DNA of 64,000 nt from Streptomyces sp. CNQ-509. GTDB lineage: Bacteria; Actinomycetota; Actinomycetes; Streptomycetales; Streptomycetaceae. The stretch's first letter is position 1. Each line of letters begins with the position of its first letter. The notes beneath the pieces are model-generated. The model ran no database searches. It was not told the DNA's origin and was given only the letters and a program-made list of their open reading frames with translations. The stretch is taken from NCBI RefSeq assembly GCF_001011035.1, contig NZ_CP011492.1, forward strand, positions 3,853,501-3,917,500. The letters run 5' to 3'. Of this stretch, positions 54,557 through 63,343 are shown one piece after another. The position numbers and the translations under genes are program-made.

Positions 54557-56404
54557 ATGGCGAAACGTGCCCGGGTGCGGGCTCCCGAGCTTGCCGGCAG
54601 CGGCGGCTGGCTGAACACCGGCGGGGTGGAGCTGAGCCTCGCCGCGCTGCGTGGTCGCGTCGTGATCCTGGACTTCTGGACGTTCTGCTGCATCAACTGC
54701 CTGCACGTCCTGGACGAGCTGCGCGAGCTGGAGGAGAAGCACCGGGACACGGTGGTCGTCGTCGGCGTGCACTCGCCGAAGTTCGTGCACGAGGCGGAGC
54801 ATGCGGCGGTCGTGGACGCGGTCGAGCGCTACGGGGTGCACCACCCGGTGCTGGACGACCCGGAGCTGGCGACGTGGAAGCAGTACGCGGTGCGGGCGTG
54901 GCCGACGCTGGTGGTGATCGACCCGGAGGGGTACGTCGTCGCGCAGCACGCCGGCGAGGGGCACGTGCACGCCATCGAGCGGATGGTCGCGGAGCTGGAG
55001 GCGGAGCACGCGGCGAAGGGCACGCTGCGGCGCGGCGACGGTCCGTACAGGGCGCCGGAGCCGGTGGCGACGCATCTGCGGTTCCCCGGGAAGGTGCTGC
55101 GGCTGCCGTCGGGCAACCTGCTCGTCTCGGACACGACGCGGCACCGGCTGGTGGAGCTGGAGCCGGACGGCGAGACGGTGGTGCGGTCGATCGGCAGCGG
55201 GGAGCGGGGGTACGCGGACGGGGCCGCGCCGCGCTTCAACGAGCCGCAGGGGCTGGCGCTGCTGCCGTCCGGCGCGGTGGCGGTGGCGGACGCCGTGAAC
55301 CACGCGATCAGGGCCGTCGACCTCGGTACCGGCTCGGTGACGACGCTGGCGGGGACCGGACGGCAGTGGTGGCAGGGCTCGCCCGCGGCGGGGCCGGGGC
55401 GCGAGGTCGACCTGTCCTCGCCGTGGGACGTGGCGTGGTTCGACGGCCGGCTGTGGATCGCGATGGCGGGGGTCCACCAACTGTGGACGTACGACCCGGA
55501 GACGGACACGGTGCGGGCGGCGGCCGGCACGACGAACGAGGGGCTGCTCGACGGGCCTGCCGAGGAGGCGTGGTTCGCGCAGCCGTCGGGGCTGGCGGCG
55601 ACGGCCGGCCGGCTGTGGATCGCGGACTCGGAGACGTCGGCGCTGCGCTGGCTGGAGCCGGGCGGCGGGCCCGGGCGGCGGGCCCGGGTGCACACCGCGG
55701 TCGGCACCGGGCTCTTCGACTTCGGCCACCGCGACGGTCCGGCCGGTGAGGCACTGCTCCAGCACCCGCTGGGCGTCACGGCGCTGCCGGACGGCTCGGT
55801 GGCGGTCTCGGACACGTACAACCACGCCCTGCGCCGCTACGACCCGGCCACCGGCACCGTGACCACGCTGGCGACGGACCTGCGGGAGCCGTCGGACGCG
55901 GTGGTGGACGGCGACGAGATCGTGGTCGTCGAGTCCGCGCGACACCGCCTGACCCGCCTCCGGCTCCCGGACGAGGCGGTCCGCGTGACCCCGGTCGCCC
56001 ACCGCACGCGGCGCGCGGCGACGGACGTGGCCCCGGGCGCGCTGTCGCTGGACGTCGTCTTCCGTCCCCCGCCGGGCCAGAAACTCGACACCCGCTACGG
56101 TCCGGCCACGCGCCTGCTGGTGAGCGCCACGCCGCCGTCGCTGCTGGCGGCCGGCGAGGGCGCGGGCACGGACCTGACCCGCGAAGTGACCCTGTCGGCG
56201 GACGGCCCGGGGGAGGGCGTATTGCACGTCTCGGCGATGGCGGCGAGCTGCGACGACGACCCGTCGGTGGAATACCCGGCGTGCCACGTCCACCAGCAGG
56301 ACTGGGGGGTGCCGATCCGCCTCACGGAGTCGGGCGCGCGGCGGCTGCCGCTGATCCTGGCAGGGCTGGACGAGGGGGAGGAAAAGGAAGAGGAAGACGC
56401 TTAG
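54557..56404 (+). CDS. Thioredoxin-like/NHL-repeat protein (NHLRC2-like)
   Basis: 615 residues from ATG 54557; a start 11 codons upstream (54524) is possible. Residues 15-150 are a thioredoxin fold with FWTFCCINCLHVL (C45/C48 redox pair). Residues 170-460 form an NHL beta-propeller (repeats such as GLALLPSGAVAVADAVNHAIR and GVTALPDGSVAVSDTYNHALR). The end (about 500-600) is a beta-sandwich like a DsbD/NHLRC2 C-domain. No signal peptide is seen. It likely handles thiol redox on a partner protein; the same architecture occurs in human NHLRC2. Confidence 0.9.
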   Translation: MAKRARVRAPELAGSGGWLNTGGVELSLAALRGRVVILDFWTFCCINCLHVLDELRELEEKHRDTVVVVGVHSPKFVHEAEHAAVVDAVERYGVHHPVLDDPELATWKQYAVRAWPTLVVIDPEGYVVAQHAGEGHVHAIERMVAELEAEHAAKGTLRRGDGPYRAPEPVATHLRFPGKVLRLPSGNLLVSDTTRHRLVELEPDGETVVRSIGSGERGYADGAAPRFNEPQGLALLPSGAVAVADAVNHAIRAVDLGTGSVTTLAGTGRQWWQGSPAAGPGREVDLSSPWDVAWFDGRLWIAMAGVHQLWTYDPETDTVRAAAGTTNEGLLDGPAEEAWFAQPSGLAATAGRLWIADSETSALRWLEPGGGPGRRARVHTAVGTGLFDFGHRDGPAGEALLQHPLGVTALPDGSVAVSDTYNHALRRYDPATGTVTTLATDLREPSDAVVDGDEIVVVESARHRLTRLRLPDEAVRVTPVAHRTRRAATDVAPGALSLDVVFRPPPGQKLDTRYGPATRLLVSATPPSLLAAGEGAGTDLTREVTLSADGPGEGVLHVSAMAASCDDDPSVEYPACHVHQQDWGVPIRLTESGARRLPLILAGLDEGEEKEEEDA

Positions 56405-56450
56405 TGGAGAAACGACCCTGCATCGGTGCAGGTCAGATACGCTAGGCCGT

Positions 56451-56747
56451 ATGAGTGAGTCCGACGAGCTTCGTCGCCGTGTGGAGACCCTGGAGGCCCG
56501 CGTGGATGCTGTCCACGACCAGATGTCGCAGACGCACGCGATGGTCGCCATAAACGATCGGGACGTGGCGGAACTGAAGCTCGAAATGCGGGCGCACCGG
56601 AAGGTGCTGGAGGCTCTGCGCGAGACGCAGTTGGAGCAGAGCCGGCGGATCGACGCGCTTGACGGCAAGGTGACCGAGGGCTTCGCCACCGTCCTGGCTG
56701 CGGTTCAGGCTCTCGCCGACCGCCTGCCCGAGGAGCCCGCCGTCTAG
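56451..56747 (+). CDS. Small coiled-coil protein
   Basis: 98 residues from ATG 56451; TACGCT ends 7 nt upstream, a leaderless-type promoter. Heptad patterns run over almost the whole length (VETLEARVDAVHDQMSQ, LEALRETQLEQSRRIDALDGKV), so it is probably an all-helical oligomer. No domain is recognised. The last 4 bp overlap the stop of the convergent ArsR gene. A clear promoter and codon use typical of the genome support a real gene. Confidence 0.65.
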   Translation: MSESDELRRRVETLEARVDAVHDQMSQTHAMVAINDRDVAELKLEMRAHRKVLEALRETQLEQSRRIDALDGKVTEGFATVLAAVQALADRLPEEPAV

Positions 56748-57310
56748 TCCGCCGGGATGCCGAACCAGCGGAGGTGGACCGGGCGGGCACCCGGGGCGGC
56801 GTCCTCGGGGGTGTGGCGGTACTTGGCCAGGAGCTTCAGGTAGTCGTCGTGGAAGGCGTCCAACTGCTCCTTCGTCAGGTGGCTCAGCCCGCGTGACCCC
56901 CGCAGCCAGCCCTCCTCCGACTCCCCGCCCTCTCCCCCCTGCCCCGCCGCGTAGCGCCGGGCCAGCTCCAGGTCCTCCGCCCCGCGAAGCCGGTCCAGTT
57001 CCGCGATGACCGCCCGCTCCCCCGCCGTCACGTCGTCCATCGGCGGGCGCCGGATGTCGAGCCCCGGCACGCCGCGCCACCAGCGCTCGCGGCCCGCCGA
57101 CCGCTCCGGGATGTCCTCGATGAGGCCGCCGCGCTCCAGCATGCGCAGGTGGTAGCTGAGCGTTCCGGTGTTCTCGTCCAGCGCCGCCGCCAGCGTCGTC
57201 GACGTAGCCGGACCGTGCACCGAGAGGTGGCGCAGGATGCGCAGCCGCAGCGGGTGCGCGAGCGCCTTGAGCGCTTCCGGGCTGCTGACCTTGCGCCGCT
57301 CGTCCGTCAT
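56744..57310 (-). CDS. ArsR-type winged-helix regulator
   Basis: 188 residues from ATG 57310. HTH_20/ArsR domain about 10-95: EALKALAHPLRLRILRHLSVHGPATSTTLAAALDENTGTLSYHLRMLERGGLI. No metal-binding cysteines are present, so metal sensing is unlikely. The C-terminal helical part (about 110-185, LDAFHDDYLKLLAKYRHTPEDA) is typical of streptomycete regulators of this class. It is divergent from a secreted-protein gene, with repeats in the 70-bp gap that could be its operator. Confidence 0.87.
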   Translation of the reverse strand: MTDERRKVSSPEALKALAHPLRLRILRHLSVHGPATSTTLAAALDENTGTLSYHLRMLERGGLIEDIPERSAGRERWWRGVPGLDIRRPPMDDVTAGERAVIAELDRLRGAEDLELARRYAAGQGGEGGESEEGWLRGSRGLSHLTKEQLDAFHDDYLKLLAKYRHTPEDAAPGARPVHLRWFGIPAD

Positions 57311-57333
57311 GGGCCGCAGTTTATCCACAGGTT

Positions 57334-57364
57334 CCTCTGCAGAGGTTTCTTTGCAGAGGATTCT
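57334..57364. promoter_or_regulatory. Repeat cluster between ArsR gene and secreted protein (possible operator)
   Basis: A 12-bp palindrome CCTCTGCAGAGG (57334-57345) and two direct copies of TGCAGAGG(T/A)TTCT (57338-57350, 57352-57364). An exact DnaA box TTATCCACA lies at 57321-57329. The -10-like TAATGCT for the secreted protein is directly after the repeats, so a bound ArsR dimer would block it. Confidence 0.6.
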
Positions 57365-57380
57365 CTGTAATGCTGCGGGC

Positions 57381-58136
57381 ATGAAGAAGAACTGGAACCG
57401 CAGGTCGTACGGAACGGGCGCCGCCCGCGTCGCGGCCACCGCGCTCGCTGCCCTGCTCGCCGCCCTCACCACCGGCGCCGCCCCCGCCGCCGCGGACCCC
57501 GCCGCGGAAGCCACCGCTGCGGAGGCCGCCCCGCCCGGGGCCGCGTTCGACTTCGGCGCCTGCCCGGCGGCGGACGAGCTGCCCGCCGGCGCCGATCCCG
57601 GGACCTGGCGCTGCGAGGTGATGCACGCGACGGGACGGCTGCGCGTCGGCGGTGTGGACGAGCCCGTCGAGCGGCCGATGACGCTGACCTTCGCGGAGGG
57701 CCGGGTCGACGGCGCGTATGCGCAGGTGTTCGGCGAGATGACCGCCGAGCCGATCCGGGTCGGGGGGACGCCGCTGACGCTTACGCCACGGTACGGCGGC
57801 TACAGCGATTTCGAAGCCGACGACGTACGCCGCGGCGAGCTGGACCTGACCCTCGCGGTCGGCGGCCCGCTGCTCCCGAAGGGCTGCTCCATCGGCCCGG
57901 CGGCCTCGGAGCCGATCCACCTCGTGCTGAAGGACACCCGGCCCACTGAGGTGATATCCGAGGACCCGCTGGTGGTCTCCTTCGCCGCCGCGGACAGGGA
58001 GTTCACCGCACCGCGCACGGAGGGGTGCGGACGCCCGGGCGGCCGGATCCTGGACCGGGTGCTGGGCCTGCCGGCCCCGGCGGGGGAGAACTCGCTGGAA
58101 CTCGACGCGACGGTGGCCATCAAGCCGTACGCCTGA
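57381..58136 (+). CDS. Secreted hypothetical protein
   Basis: 251 residues from ATG 57381, 6 nt after a TAATGCT -10 hexamer (leaderless-type). A signal peptide is clear: KKNWNRRSYG, hydrophobic 15-32, cleavage near AAA-D at 38. The mature part has four Cys residues (two likely disulfides) and a beta-rich pattern; no family was recognised. It is probably controlled by the divergent ArsR gene. A lipoprotein box is not present, so it should be released or wall-associated. Confidence 0.65.
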   Translation: MKKNWNRRSYGTGAARVAATALAALLAALTTGAAPAAADPAAEATAAEAAPPGAAFDFGACPAADELPAGADPGTWRCEVMHATGRLRVGGVDEPVERPMTLTFAEGRVDGAYAQVFGEMTAEPIRVGGTPLTLTPRYGGYSDFEADDVRRGELDLTLAVGGPLLPKGCSIGPAASEPIHLVLKDTRPTEVISEDPLVVSFAAADREFTAPRTEGCGRPGGRILDRVLGLPAPAGENSLELDATVAIKPYA

Positions 58137-58260
58137 CGCCCTGCGGGCGGCACCGCGGACCCGCACCCGCCCGCGCCCCGCACCCGCGCCCCCACGCCGA
58201 GCCCACGACTACCACGACGACTATGACGACGACCCGACTGCGAAAGGAGGCCCGCCGGGG

Positions 58261-59649
58261 TCACTCCGTCAGGAACGCCGCCAGCGCGCCCGCCAGCAGG
58301 TGCGGGTCCTCCGCACCGCACAGCTCCCGTGCCGAGTGCATCGAGAGGATGGCCACCCCGATGTCCACGGTCGTGATCCCGTGGCGCGCCGCGGTGATGG
58401 GGCCGATGGTCGTGCCGCAGGGCATCGCGTTGTTGGAGACGAACGTCTGCCACGGCACCCCGGCCCGTTCGCAGGCGGTGGCGAGGATCCCGCGGCCGGC
58501 GCCGTCCGTGGCGTAGCGCTGGTTGACGTTGACCTTGAGGATCGGCCCCCCGTTCGGCATCGGGTGGTGGCCCGGCTCGTGGCGCTCGGGGTAGTTGGGG
58601 TGCACGGCGTGTCCGGTGTCGGAGGAGAGGCAGACGGAGCCGGCCAGGGCGCGGGCGGTGTCGTCGTACGTGCCGCCGCGGGCGGCGACGGTGCGGCGCA
58701 GGACGGTGCCGAGGAGGGGGCCCTCCGCGCCGGTGTCGGACTGGCTGCCGGTCTCCTCGTGGTCGAAGGCGGCCAGCACGGGGATCGTCGTCGGCGGGGT
58801 GCCGGCGTCCCCCATAGCCCTGCGGGCATGGGCGGTACCCCCAGCCGCGGCGGCGAGGGCGGCGACGCCGGCGTGCACGGAGAGGAGGTTGTCCATGCGG
58901 GGGCCCGCGAGCAGTTCGCGGTCGCGGCCGAGGTAGGCCGGCGGCTCGACGCTGTGGACCATCAGGTCCCAGCCGATGACGTCGCCCGCCGCGACCCCGG
59001 CCTCCGCGGCCAGGAACTCGATGAGGTCGCCCTCGTGCACGGGGCCCAGGCCCCAGATCGGCGTCGAGTGGCGCTGCTTGTCGAGCTTGAGGCCCTCGGT
59101 GACCACGCCCCGGTCGAGGTGGATCGCGAGCTGCGGTACGCGCAGGAGCGGCCGGTCGACGTTGACCAGCCGCACCTCGGCGCCGCCCGGCCCGTGGCCA
59201 CCGCCGCCCGCGCTCGCGCCCGCGTGCGTCGCGCCAGGGCGCAGCGTCAGCCGGCCTGCGAGGCCCAGGTCCCGGTCCAGCCAACTGTTGAGCAGCGGCC
59301 CGCCGTAGACCTCCACGGCGATCTGCCGCCAGCCGTGCCCGCCGGTGTCCGGCACCGGCTTGACCCGCAGGTTGGGCGAGTCGGTGTGGGCGCCGACGAT
59401 GCGGAACGGCGTCTCGGGGGCGCTGCCTTCCGGCACGTACCAGGCGATGAGCGCGCCGCCGCGCAGCACGTAGCGGCCGCCGGCCGACGCGTCCCAGGCG
59501 TCGGTCTCCCGGAGCTGGGTGAACCCGGCCTTCTCCAGCCGCCGGGCGGCCTCCGCCACGGCGTGGTACGGCGTGGGGGAGGCGGTGAGGTACCCGGCGA
59601 GGTCATCGGTGTGGCTGCGGTCGAACCGGGGCGGAGGAGCAGGTGTCAT
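58261..59649 (-). CDS. M18 family aspartyl aminopeptidase
   Basis: 462 residues from ATG 59649; TAGGCT ends 6 nt upstream (minus strand), so it is probably leaderless. Zinc-site motifs: GAHTDSPNLRVKP, DHEETGSQSDTGAEG, LSSDTGHAVHPNY and the C-terminal MHSARELCG. A Gly/Ala/His-rich insertion lies at about 145-160. The family removes N-terminal acidic residues from peptides. It is cytoplasmic, without a signal peptide. Confidence 0.93.
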   Translation of the reverse strand: MTPAPPPRFDRSHTDDLAGYLTASPTPYHAVAEAARRLEKAGFTQLRETDAWDASAGGRYVLRGGALIAWYVPEGSAPETPFRIVGAHTDSPNLRVKPVPDTGGHGWRQIAVEVYGGPLLNSWLDRDLGLAGRLTLRPGATHAGASAGGGGHGPGGAEVRLVNVDRPLLRVPQLAIHLDRGVVTEGLKLDKQRHSTPIWGLGPVHEGDLIEFLAAEAGVAAGDVIGWDLMVHSVEPPAYLGRDRELLAGPRMDNLLSVHAGVAALAAAAGGTAHARRAMGDAGTPPTTIPVLAAFDHEETGSQSDTGAEGPLLGTVLRRTVAARGGTYDDTARALAGSVCLSSDTGHAVHPNYPERHEPGHHPMPNGGPILKVNVNQRYATDGAGRGILATACERAGVPWQTFVSNNAMPCGTTIGPITAARHGITTVDIGVAILSMHSARELCGAEDPHLLAGALAAFLTE

Positions 59650-59817
59650 GGGCAAAGCCTAAGACGTGGGTGAGAAGCGGAATCGAGCCATTGCCTTTGC
59701 CGAATCGTTGTCCTACGTTCGTCCGGGTGCGCGTCGCCTGTTGCCAATGAGGCATCGGCCGTTCGCGCGGGGGGAGTGACGGTCAGGCACGGTGCGAGGA
59801 AGGGTGGCAGAGGCGCC

Positions 59818-60765
59818 ATGGGAGTCGTGAACACGGGCATCAAGCGCAGAGCCAGGCTGCTGGGCGAGGCGCTCCGGCCGCCGCGGCAGTTGACCGGCCC
59901 GGGCACGGAGGCGGTCCCGGCGGCGCAGGTGTCGCCCGAGGCCGCGACGCCGCAGAAGACGCCGGAGAAGGCCAAGCCGAAGGGCCCGCGCCCGCCCAAG
60001 AAGACGGTCGCGACGGACTACGGGGTGGAGGCCATGCCCCGGCAGGTCGAGGCGCCGGTCTTCGTCCTCGCCCCGGTGCGCTCCGGCTCCACCCTGCTGC
60101 GCATGCTGCTCAACAGCCACTCCCGCATACGCGCCCCGCACGAGCTGCACCTGCGCACCCTCGGCGTGGAGCTGACCCCCGGCTTCTCCGACCAGTCGAT
60201 GCTCGAACTGGGCCTGGACAGGGTGGAGCTGGAGCACGTGCTCTGGGACCGGGTGCTCCATCTGGAGCTGGAGCGCAGCGGCAAGGACATCGTCGTCGAC
60301 AAGACCCCGGGCAACGTGTGGGTCTGGGAGCGGCTGACGTACGCCTGGCCGAAGGCGAAGTTCCTGTTCCTGCTCCGCCACCCCGAGGGCGTCGTCAGCT
60401 CGCTGGACAACCGCAAGTCCAACACCTCCACCCGCGCCCAGAACGAGGCGAACGCGCTGAAGTACTTCGAGCCGCTGGAGCGGGCCCGCACCGCGCTCGA
60501 CGGCCACACCCTCACGTACGAGGACCTGACCTCCGACCCCGAGCGGGTCATGCGCGGCGTGTGCGCGTACCTGGAGGTGGAGTTCGAGGAGTCGATGCTG
60601 GCGTACGGCGAGCAGGACCACGGCCGGCTCCGCCCCAACCTCGGCGACCGCAGCGACAACATCAAGTCCGGCCGGATCCAGGCGGCCCGCACCTTCGAGG
60701 AGAGGACCGCCGAGCTGTCGCCGCAGCTCGCGGAGTACGCCGCCGCCTGGGGCTACCGGGACTGA
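59818..60765 (+). CDS. PAPS-dependent sulfotransferase-like protein
   Basis: 315 residues from ATG 59818 (AGAGG nearby); GTG 59776 is the alternative start. After a basic Pro/Ala-rich leader of about 70 residues, the 5'-phosphosulfate loop is PVRSGSTLLRMLLNSH, and LLRHPEGVVSSLDNR is the 3'-phosphate side. This is the Sulfotransfer_3 type, which adds sulfate to carbohydrates, lipids or metabolites. No sulfate-activation genes are nearby. The transfer substrate is unknown. The gene is convergent with the acyl-CoA dehydrogenase and shares its terminator. Confidence 0.88.
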   Translation: MGVVNTGIKRRARLLGEALRPPRQLTGPGTEAVPAAQVSPEAATPQKTPEKAKPKGPRPPKKTVATDYGVEAMPRQVEAPVFVLAPVRSGSTLLRMLLNSHSRIRAPHELHLRTLGVELTPGFSDQSMLELGLDRVELEHVLWDRVLHLELERSGKDIVVDKTPGNVWVWERLTYAWPKAKFLFLLRHPEGVVSSLDNRKSNTSTRAQNEANALKYFEPLERARTALDGHTLTYEDLTSDPERVMRGVCAYLEVEFEESMLAYGEQDHGRLRPNLGDRSDNIKSGRIQAARTFEERTAELSPQLAEYAAAWGYRD

Positions 60766-60797
60766 CCCCGCCCCCCTGAGCCCTCCGGGGGTCCGGA

Positions 60798-60831
60798 TCC
60801 GGCGCCTTCGTCGTCGTCAAAAGGCGCCGGA
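60798..60831. terminator. Bidirectional terminator
   Basis: 11-bp arms TCCGGCGCCTT (60798-60808) and AAGGCGCCGGA (60821-60831) with a 12-nt loop, between convergent genes. Confidence 0.85.
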
Positions 60832-60854
60832 CCCGGGCCCGGCTGTTCCGCGCC

Positions 60855-62681
60855 TCAGAACGCGGCCTCGTCCAGCTCCATCAGCGACTGGTCCGTGCTC
60901 TCCGCCAGCGACCGCTGCACGCCGACGCCCGGCAGCACGTTCCGTGCGAAGAACGTCGCCGCCGCGATCTTGCCCTGGTAGAACGGCACGTCCTTCGCCG
61001 CCGCCCCCGGCAGCTTCTCGGCGGCCACCGCGGCGCCCTTGAGCAGCAGGTAGCCGATGACGACGTCGCCGGAGGCCATCAGCAGGCGGGTGGTGTTGAG
61101 CCCCACCTTGTAGATGGACTTCACGTCCTTCTCGGTGGCCGCGAGGTCGGTCAGCATCACCCCGACGATGGCCTCCAGGTCCACCGCGGCCCTGGCCAGC
61201 TCGTCCCGCGCGGCGGCCAGTTGCTCCCCGCCGACCGCCTCGGCCAGGAACTTCTTGATCTCCTCGGCGAGCGAGGTGAGCGCCTGCCCCTGGTTGCGGA
61301 CGATCTTCCGGAAGAAGTAGTCCTGCCCCTGGATGGCGGTGGTGCCCTCATAGAGGGTGTCGATCTTCGCGTCCCGGATGTACTGCTCGATCGGGTACTC
61401 CTGCAGATAGCCGGAGCCGCCGAAGGTCTGCAGCGACTGGGCGAGCTGCTCGTAGGACTTCTCCGACCCGTACCCCTTGACGATGGGCAGCAGCAGGTCG
61501 TTCAGCTCGTGCTGCGCCGAGGCGTCCTCGCCCGCGGCCTCGCGGACCTGGATGGTGTCCTGCACGGAGGCGGTGTAGAGGACGAGGGCGCGCATGCCCT
61601 CGGCGTACGCCTTCTGCGTCATCAGCGCGCGCCGCACGTCCGGGTGGTGCGTGATGGTCACGCGCGGCGCGGTCTTGTCGGTGAACTGCGCCAGGTCCGG
61701 GCCCTGGACGCGCTCCTTCGCGTACTCCAGCGCGTTGAGGTAGCCGGTCGAGAGGGTGGCGATGGCCTTCGTGCCGACCATCATCCGGGCGAACTCGATG
61801 ATCTTGAACATCTGGCGGATGCCGTCGTGCTTGCCGCCGAGCAGCCAGCCCTTCGCCGGGTGCCGGTCACCGAAGGTCAGCTCGCAGGTGTTGGAGACCT
61901 TCAGGCCCATCTTGTGCTCGACGTTGGTGGCGTACACGCCGTTGCGCTCGCCGAGCTCGCCGGTCTCCCAGTCGAAGTCGTACTTGGGCACGACGAAGAG
62001 GCTCAGCCCCTTCGTGCCGGGCCCCGCGCCCTCCGGGCGGGCCAGCACGAAGTGCACGATGTTCTCCGACATGTCGTGCTCGCCGGAGGTGATGAAGCGC
62101 TTCACGCCCTCGATGTGCCACGTGCCGTCCGGCTGCTCCAGCGCCTTCGCGCGCCCGGCGCCCACGTCGGAGCCGGCGTCCGGCTCGGTCAGCACCATCG
62201 TCGAGCCCCAGCGCCGCTCGACCATCAGCCGCGCGGCCTTGCGCTGCTCCTCGGTGCCCTCGTCGTAGAGCACGCCCGCGAAGGCGGGACCCGAGGCGTA
62301 CATCCACACGGCGGGGTTCGCGCCGAGGACCATCTCGGCGTACGCCCAGATCAGCGACGAGGGCGTCGCCGTGCCGCCGATCTCCTCGGGCAGGCCGAGG
62401 CGCCACCACTCGGCGTCCATGTAGGTCTCGTACGACTTCCTGAAGGCCGCCGGGACGGGGGCGGTGCCGGTCTCCGGGTCGAAGACCGGCGGGTTGCGGT
62501 CGCCGTCGGCGAAGGACTCGGCCAGGTCGTTCTCGGCCAGCCGGGCGATCTCCGTGAGCACGCTCCGCGCGGTCTCGGTGTCCATGTCCTCGAAGGGGCC
62601 CGTGCCGTAGACGTCGCCGCGGCCCAGCACCTCGAAGAGGTTGAACTCGATGTCCCGGAGGTTCGACTTGTAGTGGCCCAT
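60855..62681 (-). CDS. Acyl-CoA dehydrogenase with C-terminal extension (FadE5 type)
   Basis: 608 residues from ATG 62681 with GGAG 8-11 nt upstream. The FAD/acyl-CoA fold spans about 40-460: MVLTEPDAGSDVGAGRA, the catalytic Glu in LYEGTTAIQGQ, and QTFGGSGYLQEYPIEQYIRD. The last 130 residues are an extra helical domain (AcylCoA_DH_N/C class seen in mycobacterial FadE5). It performs the first step of fatty-acid beta-oxidation. Its promoter region (62700-62760) has an AT-rich stretch with TTGCGT and TAGCAT, plus a TTACTGACGGGTA element of unclear meaning. Confidence 0.94.
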   Translation of the reverse strand: MGHYKSNLRDIEFNLFEVLGRGDVYGTGPFEDMDTETARSVLTEIARLAENDLAESFADGDRNPPVFDPETGTAPVPAAFRKSYETYMDAEWWRLGLPEEIGGTATPSSLIWAYAEMVLGANPAVWMYASGPAFAGVLYDEGTEEQRKAARLMVERRWGSTMVLTEPDAGSDVGAGRAKALEQPDGTWHIEGVKRFITSGEHDMSENIVHFVLARPEGAGPGTKGLSLFVVPKYDFDWETGELGERNGVYATNVEHKMGLKVSNTCELTFGDRHPAKGWLLGGKHDGIRQMFKIIEFARMMVGTKAIATLSTGYLNALEYAKERVQGPDLAQFTDKTAPRVTITHHPDVRRALMTQKAYAEGMRALVLYTASVQDTIQVREAAGEDASAQHELNDLLLPIVKGYGSEKSYEQLAQSLQTFGGSGYLQEYPIEQYIRDAKIDTLYEGTTAIQGQDYFFRKIVRNQGQALTSLAEEIKKFLAEAVGGEQLAAARDELARAAVDLEAIVGVMLTDLAATEKDVKSIYKVGLNTTRLLMASGDVVIGYLLLKGAAVAAEKLPGAAAKDVPFYQGKIAAATFFARNVLPGVGVQRSLAESTDQSLMELDEAAF

Positions 62682-62827
62682 GCGCAGGCTCCGTATCAGG
62701 CATAAGGGATCAGCGACCTCCCATCATGCTACCCGTCAGTAATAAAACGCAACCCTCGTCTTGTCACATCCCTCCGGGCGGCGGAGTCCCCACCCGTACG
62801 CCCCCCGGCGCGGCTAGGCTTGAATGC

Positions 62828-63343
62828 ATGTACGGCTACGACCAGTCCGCCGGTTACGGCGCCCCGCCGGGCCACCCCCAGGCGCCCCCGCAGGGGCACC
62901 AGTACGCCGCGCCGCCCGGGCCGTACGACCAGCCCGCCCCCGGCTACGCCGAGCAGCCCCTCTATCCCGAGCCGTCCCAGCCCGCCCCGCCGTCGCTCGC
63001 CGACGCGGTGAAGGCGTTCACCGGCGGGGCCATCGGCTCCGAGGACTTCCAGCAGATCTTCGCCACCTCCAAGATCTACTGCCCCCGCGGCGACAACCCC
63101 GGCTTCCTCGCCCTGCACAACACCCAGCAGCCGGTGATCCCGCTCTTCAGCTCGCTGAAGGAGCTGCGGCGCTATGCCGGCCGGGAGTCGAAGTACTTCA
63201 CGGTCACCGGCGCGGAGGTCATCGACCTGCTGCCCACGGGGTACGGGTTCGTGCTCGACATCGAGGGCGACCACCGGATGGTCGTGGACGCGAAGGCGGT
63301 CGAGGAGATGGTCGACTTCGCGATGCGCCGCATGTACGGCTGA
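62828..63343 (+). CDS. SseB-domain protein with Pro/Tyr-rich leader
   Basis: 171 residues from ATG 62828, with TAGGCT ending 7 nt upstream (leaderless). The first 55 residues are Pro/Gln/Tyr/Gly-rich (YGYDQSAGYGAPPGHPQ). Residues 56-171 are an SseB N-terminal domain (FLALHNTQQPVIPLFSSLKELRRYAG, VIDLLPTGYGFVLDIEG). SseB-like proteins in actinobacteria are linked to type VII secretion and sporulation; the action is unknown. Confidence 0.8.
   Translation: MYGYDQSAGYGAPPGHPQAPPQGHQYAAPPGPYDQPAPGYAEQPLYPEPSQPAPPSLADAVKAFTGGAIGSEDFQQIFATSKIYCPRGDNPGFLALHNTQQPVIPLFSSLKELRRYAGRESKYFTVTGAEVIDLLPTGYGFVLDIEGDHRMVVDAKAVEEMVDFAMRRMYG

Noticed and set aside
62700..62760. TTACTGACGGGTA upstream of the acyl-CoA dehydrogenase as a TetR/FadR operator
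   Set aside because: It is not a good palindrome and I found no second copy in the window; kept only as a note.
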